NCBI GenBank assembly: GCA_934590165.1
Contig: CAKTOO010000008.1
Location: forward strand, 54,131 to 118,130
Source: an uncultured Dysosmobacter sp.
Lineage (GTDB): Bacteria > Bacillota > Clostridia > Oscillospirales > Oscillospiraceae
Direction of reading: 5' to 3'
Length of the DNA: 64,000 bases
Numbering within the stretch: position 1 is the first letter of the stretch; every line of letters starts with the position of its first letter. The notes under the pieces are model-generated. The model was not told where the DNA came from. It was given only the letters and a program-made list of their open reading frames with translations, and did no database searches. Below are positions 24,863 to 33,025 of this stretch, piece after piece. The position numbers were made by a program, and so were the translations under genes.

Positions 24863-25804
24863 ATGGCGGACCTGCTCATCAGCACCCTCATTCAGGGCCT
24901 CATCTACGCGCTGATCTCCTTCGGCGTCTATATCACTTACTCCATTCTGGACTTTCCCGACCTGGGGGTGGACGGCACGTTTCCTCTGGGAGCCGCCGTC
25001 ACCGCCATTTTGCTGACCCAGGGCGTGAACGCCTGGCTGACGCTGCCCATCTCTCTGGCGGCCGGTGCCCTGGCAGGGCTGTTCACCGGCTTCATCCACG
25101 TGCGGCTGAAGATCCGCAACCTGTTGGCGGGCATCATCACCATGACGGCCCTGTTCTCCATCAACCTGTACATTGCCAACGGCTCCAACCTGACGGTGGA
25201 CCGGGGGACGGACACCATTTTCACCGCGCCGTCCACCATGTCCGTGCTGGGCGGCCTGACCCTCATGGAGCGGAAGCTGGTGGTATCCCTGGTGCTGATT
25301 TTGGTGGTAAAGCTGATCCTGGACCTGTATTTCAACACCAAATCCGGCCTGCTGCTGCGGGCGGTGGGCGATAACGCGGACCTGGTGACCACTCTGGCCA
25401 AGGACCGGGGCAGCGTGAAGATCCTGGGGCTGGTCCTCTCCAACGCCCTGGTGGCCCTGGCAGGCTGTGTCGTCTGCCATGAGCAGCGGAGCTTTTCCGC
25501 CACCATGGGCACCGGCCAGTTGGTATACGGCCTGGCCGCCGTCATTATCGGCATTTCCCTGATGAATTTCTACACCGCCTCCCCGGCGGCCCGGGGACTC
25601 CGGCGTGTAAAGGCTCTGCGCTTTTTGGGCAGCCCACGGGGTACCACGGCGGTCATCGTGGGCAGCATCCTATACAAGCTGTGCATCCAGCTGGCGCTGA
25701 GCATGGGCCTGCCCCCCAACATGATGAAGCTCATCACCGCCATGCTGTTTTTGCTGGTGCTGGTGGTGTCCGGCCGGAAGGGAGAGGAGATCATCCATGC
25801 TTGA
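24863..25804 (+). CDS. trpY: Tryptophan-type ABC transporter permease (TrpY)
   Basis: A 313-residue LivH-like permease beginning MADLLISTLIQGLIYALISFG with the family block YITYSILDFPDLGVDGTFPL, and SGLLLRAVGDNADLVTTLAK and GQLVYGLAAVIIGISL later. About eight membrane helices. It follows the FAH gene by 22 bases and overlaps the ATPase gene by 8 bases. It should carry the ligand of the upstream binding protein across the membrane. Confidence 0.87.
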   Translation: MADLLISTLIQGLIYALISFGVYITYSILDFPDLGVDGTFPLGAAVTAILLTQGVNAWLTLPISLAAGALAGLFTGFIHVRLKIRNLLAGIITMTALFSINLYIANGSNLTVDRGTDTIFTAPSTMSVLGGLTLMERKLVVSLVLILVVKLILDLYFNTKSGLLLRAVGDNADLVTTLAKDRGSVKILGLVLSNALVALAGCVVCHEQRSFSATMGTGQLVYGLAAVIIGISLMNFYTASPAARGLRRVKALRFLGSPRGTTAVIVGSILYKLCIQLALSMGLPPNMMKLITAMLFLLVLVVSGRKGEEIIHA

Positions 25805-26570
25805 GATCCGAGATATCACAAAGGTCTACAATCCCGGCACCATTACGGAGCAGCGGCTGTTCGACCACTTCTCCCTGAAGGTGGATGAGGGCCAGTTTGT
25901 GGCCATCGTAGGCAGCAACGGCAGCGGCAAGACCTCCCTGCTGAACATCATCTGCGGCTCCATCCCCATTGAGGGCGGCGACGTGCTGGTGGGCGGCACC
26001 AGCATTTCCAAGCTGAAGGATTACCAGCGTTACGCCACCATGGGCCGGGTGTATCAGAATCCGGCCGCCGGCACCTGCCCCAACCTGACCATGCTGGAAA
26101 ACCTGTCCCTGGCGGACAACAAGGGAAAGCCCTTCGGTCTGAGCCGGGCCATCAACCGCCGCCGGGTGGAGCAGTACCGGGAACAGCTGCTGTCCCTGGG
26201 GCTGGGGCTGGAGGATAAGCTGGACGTGAAAATGGGCGCGCTCTCCGGCGGCCAGCGGCAGGCCGTTTCCCTGCTGATGGCCACCATGACCCCTCTGAAA
26301 TTTCTCATTCTGGACGAACACACGGCGGCCCTGGACCCCAAGACCGCCGACACCATCATGCGGCTGACCGACCAGGTGGTCCGGGAAAAGAAGCTCACCG
26401 CCCTCATGGTCACCCACAACCTCCGCTATGCCGTGGAATACGGCGACCGCGTCCTCATGATGGACCGGGGCCATGTGGTACTGGACCGGGCCGGGGAAGA
26501 AAAGCGGAACACTTCCATTGATGACATTCTCACCCGATTCAATCAGATCTCCATGGAGTGCGGAAATTAA
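25797..26570 (+). CDS. Tryptophan-type ABC transporter ATPase (TrpP)
   Basis: A 257-residue ATPase with Walker A GSNGSGKTS, signature ALSGGQRQAVSLL and Walker B LILDEHTAALDPKTA. It shares the DEHTAALDPKT hallmark with its paralog at 21383. It closes the T-box operon and is followed by a strong terminator. Confidence 0.9.
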   Translation: MLEIRDITKVYNPGTITEQRLFDHFSLKVDEGQFVAIVGSNGSGKTSLLNIICGSIPIEGGDVLVGGTSISKLKDYQRYATMGRVYQNPAAGTCPNLTMLENLSLADNKGKPFGLSRAINRRRVEQYREQLLSLGLGLEDKLDVKMGALSGGQRQAVSLLMATMTPLKFLILDEHTAALDPKTADTIMRLTDQVVREKKLTALMVTHNLRYAVEYGDRVLMMDRGHVVLDRAGEEKRNTSIDDILTRFNQISMECGN

Positions 26571-26577
26571 ACAGACG

Positions 26578-26610
26578 AAAGCCCGGGCCAAAGGCCCGGG
26601 CTTTTTCTTT
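26578..26610 (+). terminator. Terminator of the T-box importer operon
   Basis: AGCCCGGGCC pairs with GGCCCGGGCT across AAA, followed by TTTTTCTTT. Confidence 0.9.
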
Positions 26611-26621
26611 GCCGGCACAGA

Positions 26622-26653
26622 GAAGGCGCCCCGCAAAGCGGGGCGCCTTTTCT
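26622..26653. terminator. Second hairpin between converging operons
   Basis: GGCGCCCCGC (26625-26634) pairs with GCGGGGCGCC (26638-26647); T run on the plus side. It lies just beyond the end of the symporter gene on the other strand. Confidence 0.7.
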
Positions 26654-26691
26654 ATGTGTCAGGGGAGAGTGTTTGGGATAGTCGTGCCGGA

Positions 26692-27900
26692 TCAGGCCTT
26701 GACCTTGTCCTTGTTCTTGCCGGTGAAGGTGTCCATGAAGACAGCGATAGCGCCGTCGCCAGTGACGTTGCAGGCAGTGCCGAAGGAGTCCTGAGCAATA
26801 TACAGAGCGATCATCAGGCCCTGCATATCTGCATCAAAGCCCAGCATGGACTCCAGGATGCCCAGAGCGGCCATGACAGCGCCGCCGGGGACGCCGGGAG
26901 CAGCGACCATGGTGATACCCAGCATCAGGATGAAGGGGAACATCTTGCCGAAGCTGGGGGTCTGGCCCAGCATCATCATGACGGCGATGGAGCAGCTGGT
27001 CAGGGTGATGGTGGAACCGGACAGGTGGATGGTGGCGCACAGGGGGCACACGAACTCAGCGATAGCATCGGAGACACCGTTCTTCTTGGTGCACTGCACG
27101 GTGACGGGGATGGTAGCGGCAGAGGACTGGGTGCCGATGGCGGTGGTGTAAGCGGGCAGCATGTTCTTGATGAGGCCGAAGGGATTCTTCTTGGACACGG
27201 AGCCAGCGACGGTGTACTGGAAGACAATGATGACGCAGTGCAGGACGATGACCACGGCGAAAACCTTCACGAAGGAGGTCATCAGCTCAACGATGGTACC
27301 GGCATAGGCCAGCTTGGCGAAGATGCCATACACATGGAAGGGCAGCAGGGGGATGATGACGCTGGCCACCAGCTTGCTGACGATCTCGCCGAACTCTTCC
27401 ATGACGGCCTTCAGGGTGCCATTCTTGATGACGGCCATGCCCAGGCCCAGGATGAAGGCGATGAGCAGAGCGCTCATGACGCCCATGATGGCGGGCATAT
27501 CGATGGTGAACAGGGAGCTCACCACGGTCTCCTCGGCGTTCTCAGCCTCGGTGGTGAACATACCGGCGTCCACCAGGTGGGGGAACAGGGTGATATCCAC
27601 GACATAGGCCAGAGAACCGGCGATGACGGTGGACAGGTAGGCAACGCCAGTGGTGATGGCCAGGATCTTGCCGGCGCCGGCGCCCAGGTCAGCAATACCG
27701 GGGGCCACGAAGCCAATGATGATCAGGGGGATGCAGAAGCTGATGAAGTTACCGAAGATGCTGTTGTAGGTAGCGCCCAGGCGGATGATGAACTTACCGG
27801 CGGAACCCATGTTCTGAGCCACGAAGCCCACGATAATACCGAGGACGATCGCGATGATCAGTTTGGGCAGCAAGCCCAGCTTTTTCTTTTGCTTTTCCAT
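26692..27900 (-). CDS. Dicarboxylate/amino acid:cation symporter (DAACS family)
   Basis: A 402-residue secondary transporter with eight membrane helices and two hairpin loops typical of the GltP/SstT family. The motifs include AIGTQSSAATIPVTVQC (serine-rich HP1), APGVPGGAVMAALG (HP2) and TACNVTGDGAIAVFMD (helix 8, Asp for substrate amine). It uses the Na+ or H+ gradient to import anionic or small neutral amino acids. It follows the threonine ammonia-lyase gene by 63 bases with a hairpin (GGCCTCCG/CGGAGGCC) in the gap. The company suggests serine/threonine import to feed that enzyme. Confidence 0.9.
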   Translation of the reverse strand: MEKQKKKLGLLPKLIIAIVLGIIVGFVAQNMGSAGKFIIRLGATYNSIFGNFISFCIPLIIIGFVAPGIADLGAGAGKILAITTGVAYLSTVIAGSLAYVVDITLFPHLVDAGMFTTEAENAEETVVSSLFTIDMPAIMGVMSALLIAFILGLGMAVIKNGTLKAVMEEFGEIVSKLVASVIIPLLPFHVYGIFAKLAYAGTIVELMTSFVKVFAVVIVLHCVIIVFQYTVAGSVSKKNPFGLIKNMLPAYTTAIGTQSSAATIPVTVQCTKKNGVSDAIAEFVCPLCATIHLSGSTITLTSCSIAVMMMLGQTPSFGKMFPFILMLGITMVAAPGVPGGAVMAALGILESMLGFDADMQGLMIALYIAQDSFGTACNVTGDGAIAVFMDTFTGKNKDKVKA

Positions 27901-27963
27901 GTTTTCTTTGGCCTCCGTCCTCTTGCGGAGGCCCCCCTCCTTATTTATTTATTGATTGCCGGA

Positions 27964-29157
27964 TCAATTTTCCAGCAAAGAATAACCCTTGGACGCCATA
28001 GCGGCCTTGATCTGGTCCACATGCTCCTGATTGCGGGTCTCCAGGACCATGGACACGATGCAGGCACCCACATCAGAGTCCTTGGCCTCGCGCTCATGGT
28101 TGACGCTGAGGATGTTGGCGCCGCAGTCGGAAACCACCTGCAGCACCTGGATCAGGCTGCCGGGCTTATCCACGACCTTGGTGGAGATCTCAGCGATACG
28201 GCCGGACTTGGTCAGGCCCTTGGTGATGATACGGGACAGGGTGGTGACATCCACGTTGCCACCGGACACCACGCACACGGTCTTCTTGGAGCTGATATCC
28301 ACCTTGCCGAACATGCAGGCGGCCACAGTGGTGGCGCCGGCGCCCTCGGCAACGGTCTTCTGGCACTCCATCAGGGCCAGGATGGCAGCAGCGATCTCGT
28401 CCTCGGAAACCGTGACAATCTCGTCCACATACTTCTGGCACATCTCGAAGGTCTTGTCGCCGGGAGTCAGCACATGGATGCCGTCAGCCAGGGTGTCGCC
28501 GTCGGGCACGGTGGTAATCTTGCCGGCCTTGCAGGACTCATACATAGAGGGTACGCTGGCAGCCTGGACGCCGATGACCTTGCACTCGGGCTTCAGGCTC
28601 TTGATGGCGAAGGCGATGCCGCTGATGAGGCCGCCGCCGCCGATGGGGCAGACCACCTGCTCGACCTCGGGCAGCTGCTCCAGGATCTCCAGGCCGATGG
28701 TGCCCTGGCCGGCCATAACGTAATCGTCGTTGAAGGGATGGGCGAAGGTGTAGCCGTGCTCGGCGGACAGGCGGGCGGCCTCGCGGGCGGCATCGTCATA
28801 CACGCCGGGAACGAGGACCACCTCGGCGCCGTACTTCTTGGTGGCCTCCACCTTGCTGATGGGAGCGCCGGCGGGCATGCAGATGATGGACTTGATGCCC
28901 AGCTTGGTGGCGGAGAGGGCAATGCCCTGGGCGTGGTTACCGGCGGAGCAGGCGATAACGCCCTTGGCGGCCTCACCGGGGGTCAGGGAACGGATCTTGT
29001 TGTAAGCACCGCGGATCTTGAAGGCACCGGTCAGCTGCAGGTTCTCAGCCTTGATGTACAGATTGTCCGCGATCTTGGATGCGGGATCCAGCGGCGTCCG
29101 GCGGGCGATGCCCCGGAGAGCTGCCTGAGCGTCTTGGATCATTTCCAGAGTCAGCAT
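27964..29157 (-). CDS. ilvA: Threonine ammonia-lyase (catabolic type with C-terminal ACT domain)
   Basis: A 397-residue PLP enzyme deaminating threonine to 2-oxobutyrate. PLP lysine sits in TGAFKIRGAYNK; SAGNHAQGIALSA is the phosphate-side Asn loop, and PIGGGGLISGIAFAIK is the glycine-rich loop. The C-terminal 75 residues (GRIAEISTKVVDKPGSLIQV) form one ACT domain. The length fits the single-ACT, about 400-residue type rather than long biosynthetic IlvA. It leads a two-gene minus-strand unit with the symporter. A TTGTAA-17-TATAAT promoter is visible upstream on the minus strand. Confidence 0.92.
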   Translation of the reverse strand: MLTLEMIQDAQAALRGIARRTPLDPASKIADNLYIKAENLQLTGAFKIRGAYNKIRSLTPGEAAKGVIACSAGNHAQGIALSATKLGIKSIICMPAGAPISKVEATKKYGAEVVLVPGVYDDAAREAARLSAEHGYTFAHPFNDDYVMAGQGTIGLEILEQLPEVEQVVCPIGGGGLISGIAFAIKSLKPECKVIGVQAASVPSMYESCKAGKITTVPDGDTLADGIHVLTPGDKTFEMCQKYVDEIVTVSEDEIAAAILALMECQKTVAEGAGATTVAACMFGKVDISSKKTVCVVSGGNVDVTTLSRIITKGLTKSGRIAEISTKVVDKPGSLIQVLQVVSDCGANILSVNHEREAKDSDVGACIVSMVLETRNQEHVDQIKAAMASKGYSLLEN

Positions 29158-29430
29158 GATAACGACCTCCCAAAAAATTTTTGTTTCAGCTATTCAAACA
29201 ATTCTCCCCTTGTTATCCACAAATTTTTTTGTGTTTTTTCAAGTGCTCGTTCTTCTAGCGGAAACAATCTTAATCTCGCTTGTTTTTGATTTTCTGTTTT
29301 GATTATATAATTAGTATTTGGCAATTACAATGCACAATTCTTCCAATTGTTTTCGTCCGAAATACTGCCATTTGACGAATAGTCCTCCTGTCGCATACAG
29401 TTGGGTGCGATAGATAGCCATTTTTGTAAA
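29158..29430. other. AT-rich upstream region of the threonine ammonia-lyase gene
   Basis: No gene. It carries the minus-strand promoter candidate (TTGTAA and TATAAT near 29303-29332) and poly-T/A tracts. I looked for a sigma-54 -24/-12 element here and did not find one with GG-N10-GC spacing. Confidence 0.45.
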
Positions 29431-29463
29431 AAAAAGGAAGTGCCCACAGACGCTTCCTTTTTC
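29431..29463. terminator. Terminator after the second VWA/MoxR operon
   Basis: AAAAAGGAAG pairs with CTTCCTTTTT around a 12-base loop; on the minus strand the stem is followed by further T residues. Confidence 0.8.
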
Positions 29464-29483
29464 AATAGGTGTTTCCGGCTCCC

Positions 29484-30686
29484 TCAACACCGTGTCATCA
29501 AGCGCTTCATCCCCGCCTCCAGGCCCTGGGCGGACAGGTCGTACATGGGGAACATCTGTCCCAGCTTCCAGTGGGTCTGGCTCCAGTAATCCGGCTTGTC
29601 CGGCATGGGCTCCGGATTCAGCCAGATGAGGTAAGGATACCGTTTCCGCAGCCGCTCCAGGCAGGCAATGCCCGACGGCCCATATTCCCGCCGGCTCCAG
29701 TCGTATCGGGGCTCCGTCAGCTCATAGGGGTGCATGGCGGCGTCGCCCACCAGGATGACCTTGTAACTGCCGTCATAGTTTTGCAGCACCCAGTCCAGAG
29801 GCACGGACGTGCCGCCGCCCCAGAACAGTGTGGGCTTGGTATACAGCTCCTCGTAAACGCAGTTGTGGAAGTAGTAGGTGTGAAGCTCCTTGAAATGGTT
29901 GGACTTGGTGGCCGCCTGGAACAGCATGGAGCACAGCCCCGCGTAGTATTCCATGGACCCGCCGGAGTCCATGAGCAACAGCACCTTTACCGCGTTCTTC
30001 CGTGGATTTTGATAGCGGACGGACAGTGTGCCGCCATTGTCGCAAGTGGCCCGGACCGTGCCATCCACATCCACCACCTTTTCCTGGCTGTTCGTCTGCT
30101 GGGACATCTGCCGCAGCAGGCGAAAAGCCATCTGAAACTGGCGGGTGTCCAGGGTGTTGTCCTTGCGGAAATCCCGGAACTTCCGCTCCCCCGCCACCAG
30201 CAAAGCTGTGCGGTGGCGGCTCTCGCCGCCGATGCGGATGCCGCCGGGGTGCCAGCCGCTGTTGCCGAAAGCGGAACGGCCCTGGGTGCCCACCCAGTAG
30301 CTGCCGCCGTTGTGCTCCTCTGTCTGCTCCTTCAGCCGCTCCTCCAGCAGCTTCAAAAGCTCCTCCAGGGTCTGGTCCGGCACGCCCATGGCTTTCAGCT
30401 CCTCCAGGGTGCGGCCTAGGTCCTCCGCCGGGTGGTTCAGCCAATCCAACAGCTCCTCCGGCAGCTCCCCCTCCCAGGGCACATCCTTGAAATACTCCAA
30501 AAATATCTGGTCGAAGCGGTCATAGTCCGCCTCACTTTTCACCAGCACCGCCCGGCACAGCCGGTAAAAGCCCGTGAGGCTGGAGCGGTGCAGGCCCCGG
30601 GCGCAGCCCTCCAGCAGCGTCAGCCACTCGTTGAGGGACACATCCAGCCCCCGGCTCCGCAGCAAATAGAAAAATCCCGTGAACAT
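29484..30686 (-). CDS. VWA-domain protein (CoxE-like, COG3825)
   Basis: A 400-residue soluble protein with a helical N-terminal half and a C-terminal VWA-like domain. The MIDAS loop reads LLMDSGGSMEYY (DxGGS instead of DxSxS), which I recall as normal for COG3825 proteins. Further family marks are YFHNCVYEELY, FWGGGTSVPLDWVL and LVGDAAMHPYEL. It is the partner of the MoxR ATPase gene located 6 bases upstream. The pair probably acts as a chaperone for assembly or metal insertion into a client complex; no client is evident nearby. Confidence 0.85.
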   Translation of the reverse strand: MFTGFFYLLRSRGLDVSLNEWLTLLEGCARGLHRSSLTGFYRLCRAVLVKSEADYDRFDQIFLEYFKDVPWEGELPEELLDWLNHPAEDLGRTLEELKAMGVPDQTLEELLKLLEERLKEQTEEHNGGSYWVGTQGRSAFGNSGWHPGGIRIGGESRHRTALLVAGERKFRDFRKDNTLDTRQFQMAFRLLRQMSQQTNSQEKVVDVDGTVRATCDNGGTLSVRYQNPRKNAVKVLLLMDSGGSMEYYAGLCSMLFQAATKSNHFKELHTYYFHNCVYEELYTKPTLFWGGGTSVPLDWVLQNYDGSYKVILVGDAAMHPYELTEPRYDWSRREYGPSGIACLERLRKRYPYLIWLNPEPMPDKPDYWSQTHWKLGQMFPMYDLSAQGLEAGMKRLMTRC

Positions 30687-30692
30687 GGCCGT

Positions 30693-31505
30693 TTACCGCA
30701 GGGCCTTGCGCAGGTTGTTCAGGTCCTTGTCCTTTTTCAGCAGCACACCGGCAAAGGGGATCTCCTTTTGAATGCGCTTGGGATCCACGCCGCCGGCCAT
30801 CAGGGCCCGCAGCCAGTCCACCAGTTCGGAGGTGCTGGGCTTTTTCTCAATATCCCGCAGCTGCCGCACCCAGTAAAAACCCGCCAGGGCCTGGGCCACC
30901 AGCTCCCCCTCCAGGTCACCGAAGTGGACGCGGAGGATCCGCTCCATCTGCTCCTGGTCTGGAAACTCAATATAGTGGAAGATGCAGCGGCGCAAAAAGG
31001 CATCCGGCAGCTCCTTTTCCGCATTGGAGGTGATGATGACGATGGGCCGCTGCTTCGCTTTCACCGTCTCTCCCGTCTCCGGGATGTGAAACTCCATCTG
31101 GTCCAGCTCCCACAGGAGGTCGTTGGGGAATTCCAGGTCCGCCTTGTCGATCTCGTCGATCAGCAGCACCACCTGCTCCTCCGACTGGAAGGCCTCTCCC
31201 AGCTTGCCCAGCTTGATGTAATGGGCGATATCATCCACGCCGTGGGTGCCGAACTGGCTGTCGTACAGCCGCTGGACCACGTCGTAAACATACAGGCCGT
31301 CCTGGGCCTTGGTGGTGGATTTCACGTTCCAGATAATAAGCCGCTTGCCCAGGGCATCCGCCACCGCCTGGGCCAGCATGGTTTTGCCGGTACCGGGCTC
31401 ACCTTTGATGAGCAGGGGCTTTTGCAGCGTCACGGCGATGTTGACGGCGGTCATCAGCTCGTCAGACGCCACGTACCGGTTGGTTCCCGTAAATGTCGCG
31501 TTCAT
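30693..31505 (-). CDS. MoxR-family AAA+ ATPase (second copy)
   Basis: A 270-residue AAA+ ATPase with Walker A GEPGTGKT, Walker B VVLLIDEIDKAD and a sensor/arginine-finger stretch IVIITSNAEKELPDAFLRRC. This is the short, standard MoxR length, unlike the 510-residue copy at 8073. It is co-transcribed with the COG3825 VWA gene. COG0714/COG3825 pairs occur near CO dehydrogenase genes in some bacteria, but none is seen here. Confidence 0.9.
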   Translation of the reverse strand: MNATFTGTNRYVASDELMTAVNIAVTLQKPLLIKGEPGTGKTMLAQAVADALGKRLIIWNVKSTTKAQDGLYVYDVVQRLYDSQFGTHGVDDIAHYIKLGKLGEAFQSEEQVVLLIDEIDKADLEFPNDLLWELDQMEFHIPETGETVKAKQRPIVIITSNAEKELPDAFLRRCIFHYIEFPDQEQMERILRVHFGDLEGELVAQALAGFYWVRQLRDIEKKPSTSELVDWLRALMAGGVDPKRIQKEIPFAGVLLKKDKDLNNLRKALR

Positions 31506-31630
31506 AATGGATTACCTCAATGTGTCCAGATTCACCCCGCATGCGGGGCCTTTCTTCAGAATTATAACAAAGAGACTCCCGGAATACAATCCCGCCTTTC
31601 GCAGGGCGTTTCATGGTGCAACGTCGCGCT

Positions 31631-31657
31631 GTATCATATTTTAACATTTTTTGATAC
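31631..31657 (+). promoter_or_regulatory. Candidate upstream activator site
   Basis: GTATCA (31631-31636) and TGATAC (31652-31657) form a dyad about 65 bases before the sigma-54 element, the normal place for an enhancer-binding protein. It is inferred from symmetry and position only; no matching dyad was found before 36390. Confidence 0.35.
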
Positions 31658-31718
31658 GTGCCAAAGGCTTTACCGCTGTTTCTCCCCGTCTTTACGGAAA
31701 ATTCGGCGTTTGTATAGT

Positions 31719-31735
31719 TGGCATATTTTTTGCTT
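31719..31735 (+). promoter_or_regulatory. Sigma-54 (-24/-12) promoter of the CoA-transferase operon
   Basis: TGGCATATTTTTTGCTT has GG at 31720-31721 and GC at 31732-31733, exactly 10 bases apart, matching TGGCAC-N5-TTGC. About 70 bases upstream of the start codon at 31806. It is almost the same as the element at 36390. Confidence 0.82.
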
Positions 31736-31805
31736 AATAATTTAGCAAACGCATTTTCCCAATGACGATTTTTCACAACAAATGTTTTTGAAAGAGGGTT
31801 ACATT

Positions 31806-33005
31806 ATGGAAAACGGAAAAGGCTTGCTGGACGGCGTAGTCGTCCTGGATCTGGGCCGTGTGCTGGCATGCCCCTATGCGGCGGTTCTGATGGCTGACCT
31901 GGGCGCCACGGTCATCAAGATCGAAAATCCCAAGGGCGGCGACGATACCCGCAAGATGGGGCCTTTCATCAACGGCAACAGCGTGTATTACACCAACTTC
32001 AACCGCAGCAAGGTCGGCATCACTCTGAACCTGAAGGAGCCTGAGGGCAAGGAGATCTTCAAGGAACTGGTAAAGAAGGCCGATGTGGTTCTGGAGAACT
32101 ACCGCCCCGGCACCATGGAAAAGCTGGGTCTGGGCTATGATGTTCTGAAGGAGGTCAACCCCGGTATCGTCTACGGCTCCGTTTCCGGCTTCGGCCACAC
32201 CGGCCCCCTGAGCAAGCGCGCCGGTTATGATATCGTCGGTCAGGCCATGGGCGGCCTTATGAGCACCAGCGGTTGGCCCGGTGGCCCCGCTACCCGCTCC
32301 GGAACCCCCCTGGGCGATGTGCTGGGCGCTCTGAACATGGCATTGGGCGTTCTGGCCGCTCTGGTGAACAAGCAGAAGACCGGCCTGGGTGAAAAGGTAG
32401 ACGTGGCCCTGGTGGATTCCGTGGCAGCTGCCATGGAGAACATCACCATGATCTATCAGTCCACTGGCCGGATCCCCCAGCGCATCGGCAACCGGTATGA
32501 ATCCACCTATCCGTATGACACCTTCCCCGCCAAGGATGGCGACGTGGTCATTGCCGCAGGCAACAACAAGCTCTACGGCATCCTGTGCGATGTCATGGGC
32601 CGTCCCGAGCTGAAGACCGACCCCCGCTTCCTGGAGGTCAAGGACCGCGTGGCCAACCACGATGCCCTGCGGGACGAGATCGTGCCCTGGACCCAGCAGC
32701 ACACCATCGACGAAGTGGATAAGCTGCTCAACGACGGCGGCTGCCCTGCCTGCCCCGTGAACACCATCGACCGTCTGGTGGTGGATCCCCAGATCGCCGG
32801 TGCCCGCGGCATGTTCCCCACCATCAACCAGCCCGGTATCGGCGAGTTGGCCATCACCGCCATTCCGCAGCACCTGACCCGCACCAGCTCTCAGCCCCGG
32901 AAGCCCGCTCCCCTGCTGGGCGAGGACAACGCCGCCGTTTATGGCCAGATGCTGGGTCTCGACGAGGCCAAGCTGGCCGAGCTGAAGGAAAAGGGCGTCA
33001 TCTGA
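31806..33005 (+). CDS. CaiB/BaiF family III CoA-transferase
   Basis: A 399-residue enzyme transferring CoA between carboxylic acids. The family core is clear: VVLDLGRVLACPYAAVLMAD, LGATVIKIENPKGGDDTRKM, NRSKVGITLNLKEPEGKEI, SVSGFGHTGPLSKRAGYD and GTPLGDVLGALNMALGVLA, where the Asp of LGD is the catalytic residue forming the aspartyl-CoA intermediate. It is first in an operon with an HMG-CoA-lyase-like gene 20 bases downstream and is preceded by a sigma-54 promoter. It probably activates the acid that the lyase then cleaves; the acid is not identified. Confidence 0.92.
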   Translation: MENGKGLLDGVVVLDLGRVLACPYAAVLMADLGATVIKIENPKGGDDTRKMGPFINGNSVYYTNFNRSKVGITLNLKEPEGKEIFKELVKKADVVLENYRPGTMEKLGLGYDVLKEVNPGIVYGSVSGFGHTGPLSKRAGYDIVGQAMGGLMSTSGWPGGPATRSGTPLGDVLGALNMALGVLAALVNKQKTGLGEKVDVALVDSVAAAMENITMIYQSTGRIPQRIGNRYESTYPYDTFPAKDGDVVIAAGNNKLYGILCDVMGRPELKTDPRFLEVKDRVANHDALRDEIVPWTQQHTIDEVDKLLNDGGCPACPVNTIDRLVVDPQIAGARGMFPTINQPGIGELAITAIPQHLTRTSSQPRKPAPLLGEDNAAVYGQMLGLDEAKLAELKEKGVI

Positions 33006-33025
33006 GCAAGGAGGCTGCATAAATC

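Noticed and set aside
26473..29289. A 938-codon open frame on the plus strand across the symporter and threonine ammonia-lyase genes.
   Set aside because: It is a shadow of the two strongly recognisable minus-strand genes, with low-complexity Gly/His/Asp composition.
29158..29483. A possible sigma-54 promoter before the threonine ammonia-lyase gene (GG...GC strings near GGAAGAATTGTGC).
   Set aside because: The spacing between GG and GC is 9, not 10, and the flanking bases do not match the consensus.
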